Of a stretch of DNA of 20,790 bases, positions 14,468 to 20,790 are shown piece by piece (the first letter of the stretch is position 1; every line of letters starts with the position of its first letter). The DNA comes from JAIRTY01 sp050257395. GTDB taxonomy: Bacteria; Actinomycetota; Actinomycetes; Streptosporangiales; Streptosporangiaceae. The stretch lies in NCBI GenBank assembly GCA_050257395.1, contig JBLMWU010000314.1, positions 1-20,790 of the forward strand, given 5' to 3'. The notes under the pieces were generated by a model, which saw only the letters and a list, made by a program, of their open reading frames with translations, ran no database searches and was not told the origin of the DNA. Both the position numbers and the translations under genes were made by a program.

Positions 14468-15586
14468 ATGTCCAGCCACGCACCCGGCTCGCCGTCCCCC
14501 GAAACGCTCGAGGCCATCCTGCTGGTCGGCGGCCAGGGAACCCGGCTCCGGCCGCTCACGATCGGCACGCCCAAGCCGCTGCTGCCGACCGTGGGGGTGC
14601 CCTTCCTGGCCCATCAGCTCGCCAAGGCGGCCGCGGCCGGCGTCACCCGGGTGGTGCTCGCCACCGCCTACCGGGCGCCCATGTTCGCCGAGTGCCTGGG
14701 CGACGGCTCCTCGTTCGGGCTGGAGATCGAGTATGTGCAGGAGGACGTGCCGCTGGGCACGGGCGGGGCGATCCGCAACGCCGCGTCCGCGCTGCGCAGC
14801 TTGCCGGACAGCCCGGTGCTGGTGCTGAACGGCGACGTGCTGTCCGGCCATGACCTCGCCGCCCAGCTGGACCTGCACGTCAAGCGGGAGGCCGCGGCCA
14901 CGCTCCACCTGGTGGAGGTCGACGACCCGGCGCGGTTCGGGTGCGTGCCGACCGATGACGCCGGCCGGGTCACCGCGTTCCTCGAGAAGACCCCTGACCC
15001 GGTCACCAACCGGATCAACGCGGGCTGCTACGTGTTCCGGCGCAGCGTCATCGACCGGATCCCGCCCGGCCGGGTGGCCTCTGTGGAGCGGGAGACGTTC
15101 CCGGAACTGATCTCCGACGGCGCGCTGGTGCTGGGGTTCTGCGAGCAGGCCTACTGGCTCGACGTGGGCACCCCGGAGGCGTTCGTGCGCGGCTCCTGCG
15201 ACCTGGTGCTGGGCCGGCTCGCCTCGCCCGCGCTGGCGGGCGTCAGCGGCATCCCGGCCCCGTCCCTGGTGCTGGACGGCGCGGACGTCGATCCTTCCGC
15301 CCGCGCCAGCGGCGGGACGGTCATCGGGGCCGGCTCGCGGCTCGCGGCGGGTGCTGAGGTGGCCGGCAGCGTGCTGTTCGAGGAGGTGTCGATCGGCGCG
15401 GGCGCCCGGGTCACCGGCAGCGTGCTCGGCCGCGGCGCGCGGATCGGCGACGGCGCCGTGCTGGACCAGGTGGTCATCGGCGAGGGCGCGGCGGTGGCGG
15501 CCGGCAACGAGCTGCGCGCCGGGCTGCGGCTGTGGCCGGGCATCGAACTCGGCCCCACCGCCATCCGCTTCTCGACGGACGTCTGA
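14468..15586 (+). CDS. NDP-sugar pyrophosphorylase, probably mannose-1-phosphate guanylyltransferase
   Basis: This 372-residue nucleotidyltransferase has an N-terminal Rossmann-like domain with the signature GGQGTRLRPLT (21-31), then TPKPLLP with K36. LNGDVL carries the metal-binding D123, and EKTPDP, INAGCYVF and YWLDVGTPE follow. A left-handed beta-helix with hexapeptide-like repeats occupies about 270-350. The family makes NDP-sugars from sugar-1-phosphate and NTP. Actinobacterial close relatives are annotated as mannose-1-phosphate guanylyltransferase, and the neighbouring mannosyltransferase-like gene supports that, but glucose-1-phosphate thymidylyl- or uridylyltransferase specificity cannot be excluded. 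ATG 14468 has no ribosome site. Confidence 0.87.
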   Translation: MSSHAPGSPSPETLEAILLVGGQGTRLRPLTIGTPKPLLPTVGVPFLAHQLAKAAAAGVTRVVLATAYRAPMFAECLGDGSSFGLEIEYVQEDVPLGTGGAIRNAASALRSLPDSPVLVLNGDVLSGHDLAAQLDLHVKREAAATLHLVEVDDPARFGCVPTDDAGRVTAFLEKTPDPVTNRINAGCYVFRRSVIDRIPPGRVASVERETFPELISDGALVLGFCEQAYWLDVGTPEAFVRGSCDLVLGRLASPALAGVSGIPAPSLVLDGADVDPSARASGGTVIGAGSRLAAGAEVAGSVLFEEVSIGAGARVTGSVLGRGARIGDGAVLDQVVIGEGAAVAAGNELRAGLRLWPGIELGPTAIRFSTDV

Positions 15587-15606
15587 GCGTCCCGGCCGGC
15601 GGCGGC

Positions 15607-16683
15607 GTGGCCAGGGTGCGCAGGGGCCCGGCGGGCCCCGCGGCGCTGCCGGGGGTGCCGCCGGTGCGCGCCACCAGCCGGCTGGCGATGGCGACGGTGC
15701 GCAGCCCGGCGGCTGCCACGGCCAGCGCGGCCCGGGCCGGCCGGGCGGCGGCCGCCACCGGTGATGCGGGCCTGGCCCGGGACTGGCGGGCGCCGTTCCC
15801 GCTGAACGTGACCGTCATCCTGGCGGTGCACCGGCGCGGCACCGGCGACCCGGCCTTCCGGATGGATGCGGCGGGCGCGGTCTGGCGGACCTCGCTCACC
15901 CCGGACGGGCCGGGCACGCTGCGGGTCACCGGCCGGCCGGACGGGGCAGGCTGCCTGGTCCGGGCGCAGGCGTGGGGCCCGGGGGCGGGCTGGCTGCTCG
16001 CCGCGCTCCCGGCCATGCTGGGGGCGGCCGACGACCCCGCGGGCTTCCGCCCGGGCCACCCGGTGCTGCACGAGCTGTGGCGGCGCTACCCGGGGCTGCG
16101 CGTCGGCCGGACCGGCCTGGTGTTCGAGGCGCTGGTCCCGGCGGTGCTGGAGCAGAAGGTGGTGGCGTCCGAGGCGTGGCGGGCCTGGCGGCTGCTGCTG
16201 CGCTGGCACGGCAGCCCCGCGCCCGGCCCGGCGCCCGCCGGGATGCGGGTGTGCCCGCCCGCCGCCACCTGGGCGCGGATCCCGTCGTGGGACTGGCACC
16301 GGGCGGGCGCGGAGGCGGTGCGGGCCCGCACCATCATCGGCGCGGCCCGGGTGGCCGCCCGGCTGGAGGAGATCACCGGCCTGCCGCATGCCGAGGGGGA
16401 CCGGCGGCTGCAGAGCCTGCCGGGGATCGGCCCGTGGACGTCAGCGGAGATCCGGCAGCGCGCCTGCGGCGACCCGGACGCGGTGTCGGTGGGGGACTAC
16501 CACCTGCCCGGGGCGGTCGGCTGGGCGCTGGCCGGGCGCAAGGTCGACGACGCGGGCATGCTGGAACTGCTCGCCCCGTACGCCGGGCACCGGTACCGGG
16601 CGACCCGGCTGGTGGAGCTGAGCGGCCTGCGGCCGCCCCGCCGCGGTCCCCGGATGGCGCCCCGCGACTACTCCGCGCTCTGA
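15607..16683 (+). CDS. DNA-3-methyladenine glycosylase 2 family (AlkA-like)
   Basis: This protein is about 358 residues long if GTG 15607 is the start. WRAPFPLNVTVILAVHRRGTGDPAF opens the AlkA-like N-terminal domain. EALVPAVLEQKV is typical of the HhH-GPD fold. The helix-hairpin-helix is LQSLPGIGPWTSAEI at about 268-282, and the catalytic aspartate is D297 in SVGDYHLP. It should excise alkylated bases in base-excision repair; there is no Ada-type N-terminal domain. The start is uncertain: GTG 15616, 15655, 15664 and ATG 15688 are in frame and no ribosome site decides. The first 50-60 residues are Ala/Arg-rich and may be untranslated. It follows the pyrophosphorylase by about 20 bp but has no functional tie to it. 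Confidence 0.85.
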   Translation: MARVRRGPAGPAALPGVPPVRATSRLAMATVRSPAAATASAARAGRAAAATGDAGLARDWRAPFPLNVTVILAVHRRGTGDPAFRMDAAGAVWRTSLTPDGPGTLRVTGRPDGAGCLVRAQAWGPGAGWLLAALPAMLGAADDPAGFRPGHPVLHELWRRYPGLRVGRTGLVFEALVPAVLEQKVVASEAWRAWRLLLRWHGSPAPGPAPAGMRVCPPAATWARIPSWDWHRAGAEAVRARTIIGAARVAARLEEITGLPHAEGDRRLQSLPGIGPWTSAEIRQRACGDPDAVSVGDYHLPGAVGWALAGRKVDDAGMLELLAPYAGHRYRATRLVELSGLRPPRRGPRMAPRDYSAL

Positions 16684-16790
16684 CCGCCCGGCGGCGTGGC
16701 TGCTGCGCACGTTGCCCTGTGGCGCTCTGGCTGCCCGCGGCGTGGCTGCCCTGTTCTGGCTGTCCCGTGATGTGGCTGCTTCGCGGCCCG

Positions 16791-17378
16791 CTACTCCGCG
16801 GCCTGAGTATCGCCGCCGGGCGGGGTGGCGGTTGCCTGGCCGCTGGCGTTGTCACTGGCGCCCTGCGCGCTGGAGCCTCTGCCGGCGGGGCCCTGCTCGC
16901 CGGCTGGCCGCTGCTCCTGGCAGCGGGGGCGGGCCGCGGCGGTCCCGCCGGGCCGCCGCTGCGGGCCGGTGTCCTGCCGCTGCGGGCCGGTGCTGTGCCG
17001 CTGCGCTGCAGCACCCATCCGCTGCGGGCCGGTGCCGTGCCGCTGCGGGCCCGTGCCCACCCGCTGCGGGCCGGTGCTGTGCGAGCCGTGCAGGCGCAGG
17101 ATGCGCGTGCGGTGGGCCTGCCGGACCACGCCGTCGAAGGTGGGCTTGGGCTGGTTGATGGCGGGCATCACCGAGGTGAGCTCGGCGCTCGCCGCCGCCG
17201 TCGCCTTGCGTTTGCGCTCGGCCACCTCGGCCCGGGCGGCCGCCTTCGACAGCCGGTACGCCATCTGCTGGCGCTGCCTGGCGCGCTGCCGCACCTTGAG
17301 CAGCCGCTCGGCGACGGCCAGCAGGCAGATTGCTATTAAGGCCCCAACGATGATCAGCACTGTTATGGCTCCCGCCAT
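16791..17378 (-). CDS. Single-pass membrane protein with TGPQRxx heptad repeats
   Basis: I do not recognise a family for this 195-residue protein. Residues 3-24 form one strong transmembrane helix. A highly charged Arg/Lys/Gln/Ala-rich segment, likely a helix or coiled coil, follows at about 26-66. Then comes a short conserved-looking stretch (SVMPAINQPKPTFDGVV) and six heptads of form TGPQRxx at about 102-143, one degraded to AAAQR. A low-complexity Ala/Gly/Gln/Pro tail ends it. The basic juxtamembrane part suggests the C-terminal bulk is cytoplasmic. ATG 17378 has only a weak GAGCGGG upstream. TAGCCT at 17418-17413 on this strand is a plausible -10. The gene is convergent with the AlkA-like gene. 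Confidence 0.65.
   Translation of the reverse strand: MAGAITVLIIVGALIAICLLAVAERLLKVRQRARQRQQMAYRLSKAAARAEVAERKRKATAAASAELTSVMPAINQPKPTFDGVVRQAHRTRILRLHGSHSTGPQRVGTGPQRHGTGPQRMGAAAQRHSTGPQRQDTGPQRRPGGTAAARPRCQEQRPAGEQGPAGRGSSAQGASDNASGQATATPPGGDTQAAE
16956..17081. repeat. Six 21-bp tandem repeats inside a coding region
   Basis: The core CCGCTGCGGGCC recurs with exact 21-bp spacing at 16956, 16977, 16998 (degenerate), 17019, 17040 and 17061. On the minus strand each unit encodes one TGPQRxx heptad. Variation is concentrated in the two codons between cores, so the repeat length keeps the reading frame. Confidence 0.9.
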
Positions 17379-17583
17379 CCCGCTCGCGTGCTTCCCCGGT
17401 CCCGAGCTACCGAGGCTACGCGAAGCCGGGGCCTGCCGCCGCCCCCACCGCGCCGGCCCGGCCGCCTCGCTCCCCTCGCCACCCGTGCCCTGTCACGCAT
17501 TGCCCGATTCCTCAGCCGTTCGTCCATGACCCCCCAGGAGGGGCCATAACTCAACTGCTGATGACTTTCCTCACGGCTGGCCC
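17379..17583. other. Short gene-free gap on the minus strand
   Basis: This 205-bp spacer between two leftward genes contains the possible -10 TAGCCT (17418-17413, minus). Otherwise I see only a GC-rich palindrome-like CCCC-N6-GGGG around 17532-17545, of unclear meaning. Confidence 0.4.
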
Positions 17584-18078
17584 TCAAACCTGCGGCCCGC
17601 GGCGGTGCGCTGGCCCGGCCCGCCAGGGGAAGGCGGCCAGATCAGGATCGGCCCAGCCGGCCCTGGCCGCGGGCGAGGCCAGCAGTCCCGGCGAGTAGTG
17701 CCGGCTCAGCAGCCGCTTGTCCAGCAGGGCGGGATTGCGCGCGGCGAAGGCGGCGAACCCTGTCCCGGGCGGGCAGGCCGCCGCGTGGTGGGCGACCAGG
17801 CCTGCCCAGGCCCGGGTCATGGTGGCGTGGAACTTCTGCGGTGCCCCGTGCCGCGCGGCGATCTCCCGCAGCCAGCCGGCCACCACCTCCGGCGCCGCGG
17901 CCGGCCCGTACCGCTGGACCGCGAGGAACGCGAGGTGGATGTGCTCCCGGTGGCCGAACCGGGCGCCGCCGGGAGCGACCTCGGCCAGCACGGCCGCGAG
18001 GTCCGCGCCCGGCCCGCCGCCGGGGCCGGGCCTCGGGGCGCTGGCGGCGGTCTGGCGGTCGCCGTGGCCGGCGGTCAT
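17584..18078 (-). CDS. Conserved-looking small His-rich hypothetical protein
   Basis: I cannot assign a function to this 164-residue protein. After an N-terminal Gly/Pro/Arg-rich stretch (to about residue 25), it has FGHREHIHLAFLAVQRYG, with H43, H46 and H48. KFHATMTRAWAGLV (H84, W91) and a C-terminal RNPALLDKRLLSRHYSP segment follow. This pattern resembles a group of bacterial hypothetical proteins with HREH-xLA and YH/FHxTxT-AW segments. The paired histidines could bind metal, but that is inference. ATG 18078 overlaps the MarR stop as ATGA, so it is translationally coupled to, and probably functionally linked with, the regulator upstream. Confidence 0.72.
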   Translation of the reverse strand: MTAGHGDRQTAASAPRPGPGGGPGADLAAVLAEVAPGGARFGHREHIHLAFLAVQRYGPAAAPEVVAGWLREIAARHGAPQKFHATMTRAWAGLVAHHAAACPPGTGFAAFAARNPALLDKRLLSRHYSPGLLASPAARAGWADPDLAAFPWRAGPAHRRGPQV

Positions 18079-18497
18079 CGGGGCACCTCCGAGAATGCGC
18101 GGACCACGGCGGCGAAGCCGGCCCGCTGGGCAAGGGTCACCCCGGTGAGCGCCTGCTCCTCCAGATCCCGGACAGCCGCGGCCACCTGCGTGGCGGCCAG
18201 GCCGCCGGGCGGGGTGAGCGAGACCAGGAAGGAGCGGCGGTCGGCTGGGTCGAGCTCCCGGGTCACGAGGCCGCGCCGACCCAGCCGGTCAAGCACGCTG
18301 GTCAGCGTCGTCGGCCGGGTCGCAGTGGCGGTGGCCAGCGCGCCGACGCTGACCGGCCGTCCGTGGGCCAGGTTCGCCAGCGCATTGATCTCCGAGGGAC
18401 CAAGATCTAGCACCGCCAGCCGGCCCGCCAGCGCGGCCAGGGTCGCGTGGGTGGCCCGCTGCAGCCCCAGGATCAGCTCCCCGCTGTCAGTTATCAC
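18075..18497 (-). CDS. MarR family transcriptional regulator
   Basis: This 140-residue protein has the length and pattern of MarR winged-helix dimers. An N-terminal dimer helix is followed by LGPSEINALANLAHG and by VSVGALATATATRPTTLTSVLDRLGRRGLVTRELDPADRRSFLVSLTP, which is the recognition helix plus wing with the conserved D-x-R-R. A C-terminal dimer helix completes it. It would bind palindromic operators and respond to a small ligand. The start is GTG 18497; TAGTCT ends 6 nt upstream, so the mRNA is probably leaderless. It is the first gene of a two-gene unit with the His-rich protein (4-nt ATGA overlap) and is divergent from fbiC, 281 bp away. Confidence 0.9.
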   Translation of the reverse strand: MITDSGELILGLQRATHATLAALAGRLAVLDLGPSEINALANLAHGRPVSVGALATATATRPTTLTSVLDRLGRRGLVTRELDPADRRSFLVSLTPPGGLAATQVAAAVRDLEEQALTGVTLAQRAGFAAVVRAFSEVPR

Positions 18498-18503
18498 GAA
18501 ATC

Positions 18504-18530
18504 AGACTATCCCAAATCGAAGTAGTTTGC
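18504..18530 (-). promoter_or_regulatory. MarR-gene promoter and possible autoregulatory operator
   Basis: On the minus strand TAGTCT (18509-18504) is a -10 lying 6 nt before GTG 18497. Just upstream, CAAA-N9-TTTG (18513-18529) is a small interrupted palindrome in an AT-richer patch between the expected -10 and -35, where a MarR protein could repress. The arms are only 4 bp, so the operator is tentative. Confidence 0.4.
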
Positions 18531-18536
18531 CTCCGG

Positions 18537-18590
18537 CCGCCATCGGGCCTTTGGGCCCGGGCAATCCGGACTAAATGCCCCTGATGGCGG
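18537..18590. other. Nested inverted repeat in the marR-fbiC gap
   Basis: CCGCCATC (18537-18544) and GATGGCGG (18583-18590) are perfect 8-bp arms. Inside is a smaller hairpin, GGGCC-TTTG-GGCCC, starting at 18545. The role is unknown: possible regulatory structure or terminator for one of the divergent transcripts. Confidence 0.4.
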
Positions 18591-18684
18591 GCTGGCGCCG
18601 GGTCATCGTCAAAGCAGGAACCGAGAACCGGTGAAGGAGCGCAGGCGGTTGTGCCCGGAGGTGGTTCCGGGCCCGGCGGGCCAG

Positions 18685-18722
18685 TGCCGCAGGTGACAGC
18701 CCGGGCACGACCACTTGCGGCA
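18685..18722. promoter_or_regulatory. 11-bp stem-loop upstream of fbiC
   Basis: TGCCGCAGGTG (18685-18695) pairs with CACTTGCGGCA (18712-18722), with ten Watson-Crick pairs and one G-T, across a 16-nt loop. It is centred about 65 bp upstream of the fbiC -10 box. It could be an operator, or a terminator insulating fbiC. Confidence 0.5.
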
Positions 18723-18766
18723 TGCCACCGGCCGCCCCGCACTCACCGGGGCGGGAAGCCACGCCA

Positions 18767-18772
18767 TACAGT
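18767..18772 (+). promoter_or_regulatory. -10 box TACAGT for leaderless fbiC
   Basis: TACAGT lies 6 nt before ATG 18779 and no Shine-Dalgarno sequence is present, so fbiC is probably read from a leaderless transcript. Confidence 0.55.
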
Positions 18773-18778
18773 GCCGCT

Positions 18779-20790
18779 ATGAGCGACGTGCCTCCCCACC
18801 GCCCGCCGTCGGACTCCGCCCCCGCTGCCAGCGCGCTGCGGCGCGCCCTGGCGCGGGCCAGGGACGGCAAGCCGCTCGACGAGGCCGAGGCCACCATCCT
18901 GCTGCACGCGCGCGGGGAGGATCTGGACACGCTGCTCGCGCACGCGGGCCGGGTCCGGGACGCCGGGCTGGCCGCGGCCGGGCGGCCCGGGGTCATCACC
19001 TACTCGCGCAAGGTCTTCATCCCGCTGACCAGGCTGTGCCGGGACCGCTGCGGCTACTGCACGTTCGCGACCGTGCCAGGCCGGCTGGACAGCCCGTACC
19101 TGTCCCCGGACGAGGTGCTCGCCATCGCCCGCGAAGGCGCGGCCCTGGGCTGCAAAGAAGCCCTTTTCACGCTGGGGGACCGGCCGGAGGACCGGTGGCA
19201 GCAGGCCCGGCGCTGGCTGGACGAGAACGGCTACGACGACACCCTGTCCTACGTGCGGGCGATGGCAATCCGGGTGCTGGAGGAGACCGGGCTGCTGCCG
19301 CACCTCAACCCCGGCGTGCTGACCTGGCAGGACTTCCAGCGGCTCAAGCCGGTCGCGCCGTCCATGGGCATGATGCTGGAGACCACCGCCACCCGGCTGT
19401 TCAGCGAGCGGGGCGGCCCGCACTTCGGCAGCCCCGACAAGGACCCGGCGGTGCGGCTGCGAGTACTGGAGGACGCCGGCCGCAGTGCGGTTCCGTTCAC
19501 CACCGGGATTCTCATCGGCATCGGCGAGACGCCGGCCGAACGGGCGGATGCGATCTTCGCGATCCGCCGTGTCGCCCGCGAGTACGGCGGGATCCAGGAA
19601 GTCATCGTGCAGAACTTCCGCGCCAAGCCGGGCACCAAGATGCGGGCGACGCCGGACGCCGAACTCGACGACCTCGCGGCGACGATCGCCGTGAGCAGGC
19701 TCGTGCTCGGTCCGTCGATCCGGATTCAGGCACCGCCGAACCTGATCGGCGACGAGTACCAGCTGATCCTCGATGCCGGGATCGACGACTGGGGCGGGGT
19801 GTCGCCGCTGACCCCGGACCACGTCAACCCCGAGCGGCCCTGGCCGCAGATCGACACGCTCGCCGAGCGAACCTCGGCGGCCGGGTTCGACCTGCGGGAG
19901 CGGCTGACGATCTACCCCGGCTACATCAAGGAGCCGTGGCTCGACCCGCGGGTGGCGGCGCACGTGGTGGCCCTGGCTGACCCCGCCACCGGGCTGGCCG
20001 CGGCGGATGCCATGCCAGCTGGCCTGCCCTGGCAGGAGCCCGACGGCGGCTGGGGCGAGTCGGCCGGCCGGACTGACCTGCACGTCACGATCGACACGCA
20101 GGGACGGACTGCGGATCGGCGGACCGACTTCGAGGACGTCTACGGCGACTGGTCCGAGATCGCCGGCCGCATCGAGCCCGCGGCGCGCCAGGCTGCGCGC
20201 GGCCCCGAGCGGCTGCGGGCCGAGGTCGCCGCTGCGCTGCGCAGCGCCGAGCGCGACCCGGCTGGCCTCACCGATGCCCAGGCCCTGGCGCTGCTGGATG
20301 CTGACGGCCCGGAACTCGAGGCGCTCGCGAACCTCGCCGATGCCATCCGCCGGGACGTCAACGGCGACGACGTCACCTACGTCGTGAACAGGAACATCAA
20401 CTTCACCAACGTCTGCTACACCGGCTGCCGGTTCTGCGCGTTCGCGCAGCGGCGGACCGACGCCGACGCCTACACGCTGTCGCTGGAGCAGATCGGTGAC
20501 CGGGCGCAGGAGGCCTGGGCGGCGGGGGCGACCGAGGTTTGCATGCAGGGCGGCATTCACCCGGACCTGCCAGGGACGGCGTATTTCGACATCGCCGGAG
20601 AGGTCAAGCGCCGCTCTCCGGACATGCATATCCACGCGTTCTCGCCGATGGAGGTCATGAACGGCACGGCTCGCACCGGGCTGTCGGTCCGCGACTGGCT
20701 GCAGCGTGCCAGGGAAGCCGGTGTCGGCTCGCTCCCCGGAACGGCCGCCGAGATCCTCGACGACGACGTGCGCTGGGTGCTGACCAAGGG
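18779..20790 (+). CDS. fbiC: FO synthase FbiC (CofG-CofH fusion), 3' truncated by window
   Basis: The first 670 residues are present and the frame is open to the window edge; FbiC proteins are usually about 850 residues, so roughly 180-190 are missing. The CofG half carries the radical-SAM cluster motif CRDRCGYC (C87, C91, C94), then LGDRPE, LNPGVL and QNFRAKPGTKM. After a linker at about 400-530, the CofH half has CYTGCRFC (C546, C550, C553), followed by CMQGGIHPDLP and HIHAFSPMEV. The two domains join tyrosine-derived and 5-amino-6-ribitylaminouracil units to make 7,8-didemethyl-8-hydroxy-5-deazariboflavin (FO), the F420 chromophore. The fused form is typical of actinobacteria. The start is ATG 18779, preceded by a -10 box 6 nt away. 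It is divergent from a MarR gene. Confidence 0.97.
   Translation, partial: MSDVPPHRPPSDSAPAASALRRALARARDGKPLDEAEATILLHARGEDLDTLLAHAGRVRDAGLAAAGRPGVITYSRKVFIPLTRLCRDRCGYCTFATVPGRLDSPYLSPDEVLAIAREGAALGCKEALFTLGDRPEDRWQQARRWLDENGYDDTLSYVRAMAIRVLEETGLLPHLNPGVLTWQDFQRLKPVAPSMGMMLETTATRLFSERGGPHFGSPDKDPAVRLRVLEDAGRSAVPFTTGILIGIGETPAERADAIFAIRRVAREYGGIQEVIVQNFRAKPGTKMRATPDAELDDLAATIAVSRLVLGPSIRIQAPPNLIGDEYQLILDAGIDDWGGVSPLTPDHVNPERPWPQIDTLAERTSAAGFDLRERLTIYPGYIKEPWLDPRVAAHVVALADPATGLAAADAMPAGLPWQEPDGGWGESAGRTDLHVTIDTQGRTADRRTDFEDVYGDWSEIAGRIEPAARQAARGPERLRAEVAAALRSAERDPAGLTDAQALALLDADGPELEALANLADAIRRDVNGDDVTYVVNRNINFTNVCYTGCRFCAFAQRRTDADAYTLSLEQIGDRAQEAWAAGATEVCMQGGIHPDLPGTAYFDIAGEVKRRSPDMHIHAFSPMEVMNGTARTGLSVRDWLQRAREAGVGSLPGTAAEILDDDVRWVLTK

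Noticed and set aside
16684..16790. Three copies of GTGGCTGC in the gap between convergent genes
   Set aside because: The copies are short, irregularly spaced and expected by chance in DNA of this composition.
16956..17081. CRISPR-like array from the regular 21-bp spacing
   Set aside because: The repeats are contiguous with no spacers, lie in frame in a gene, and no cas genes are present.
17363..17587. Small minus-strand frame upstream of the heptad-repeat protein
   Set aside because: It overlaps that gene's start, is Arg/Gly-rich and has no convincing start signals; I treat the stretch as an intergenic leader.
18743..20635. Long open frame of about 630 codons on the minus strand opposite fbiC
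   Set aside because: The plus strand clearly encodes FbiC with both cysteine motifs; the antisense frame is a low-complexity Arg/Gly/Pro/Val-rich shadow typical of high-GC DNA.

Overview
The window is very GC-rich throughout, with GC-rich third codon positions, frequent GTG/TTG starts and short -10 boxes of TANNNT type just upstream of several starts. Together with an FO synthase gene (fbiC) and a deazaflavin-dependent nitroreductase-family gene, this points to a coenzyme F420-producing actinomycete (Actinomycetota). I cannot name a genus from sequence alone. Most of the content is chromosomal housekeeping or conserved-hypothetical; I see no phage, IS element, CRISPR array, rRNA or tRNA.

Layout, left to right. 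(1) 1-284: repeat-rich DNA with two 54-bp tandem units. (2) Minus strand 2620-285: a two-gene operon, a ThiF/leader-binding-like protein followed by an ABC1 (AarF/UbiB-type) kinase, joined by a GTGA start/stop overlap. It is preceded by a near-consensus promoter at 2867-2895 and a leader of about 240 nt. (3) 2621-3515: about 0.9 kb without a gene, holding that promoter, a cluster of DnaA-box-like 9-mers and several palindromes. (4) Plus strand 3516-5734: two SAM-dependent methyltransferases and an F420-dependent-nitroreductase-family protein. A 67-bp tandem duplication spans the stop codon of the first. (5) Minus strand 7210-5756: a DUF2342/TIGR03624-type zinc-dependent metalloprotease, facing region 4 across a strong shared hairpin. 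(6) Plus strand 7275-13188: a membrane-tailed SDR-like protein, MoaE, a PDZ-Lon-type protease and a UPF0182 membrane protein. (7) Plus strand 13320-16683: a GT4-type glycosyltransferase, an NDP-sugar (probably GDP-mannose) pyrophosphorylase and an AlkA-like DNA glycosylase. (8) Minus strand 18497-16791: a MarR regulator translationally coupled to a small His-rich hypothetical protein, then a single-pass membrane protein with a Gly-Pro-Gln-Arg heptad repeat. (9) Plus strand 18779 to the right edge: fbiC, truncated by the window, divergent from the MarR gene across a structured intergenic region.

Functional links: fbiC makes the F420 chromophore precursor FO, and the 5318-5734 protein belongs to a family that uses F420H2. 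The glycosyltransferase and pyrophosphorylase are adjacent and probably serve one mannosylation or glycan pathway. MoaE (molybdopterin synthase) and the PDZ protease overlap by 8 nt. The most unusual signals are the DnaA-box cluster beside the 2867-2895 promoter, the two tandem duplications touching gene ends, the heptad-repeat membrane protein, the SDR-like protein lacking a visible YxxxK motif, and the hairpin-rich MarR/fbiC divergent region. I found no convincing new defence or mobile system.
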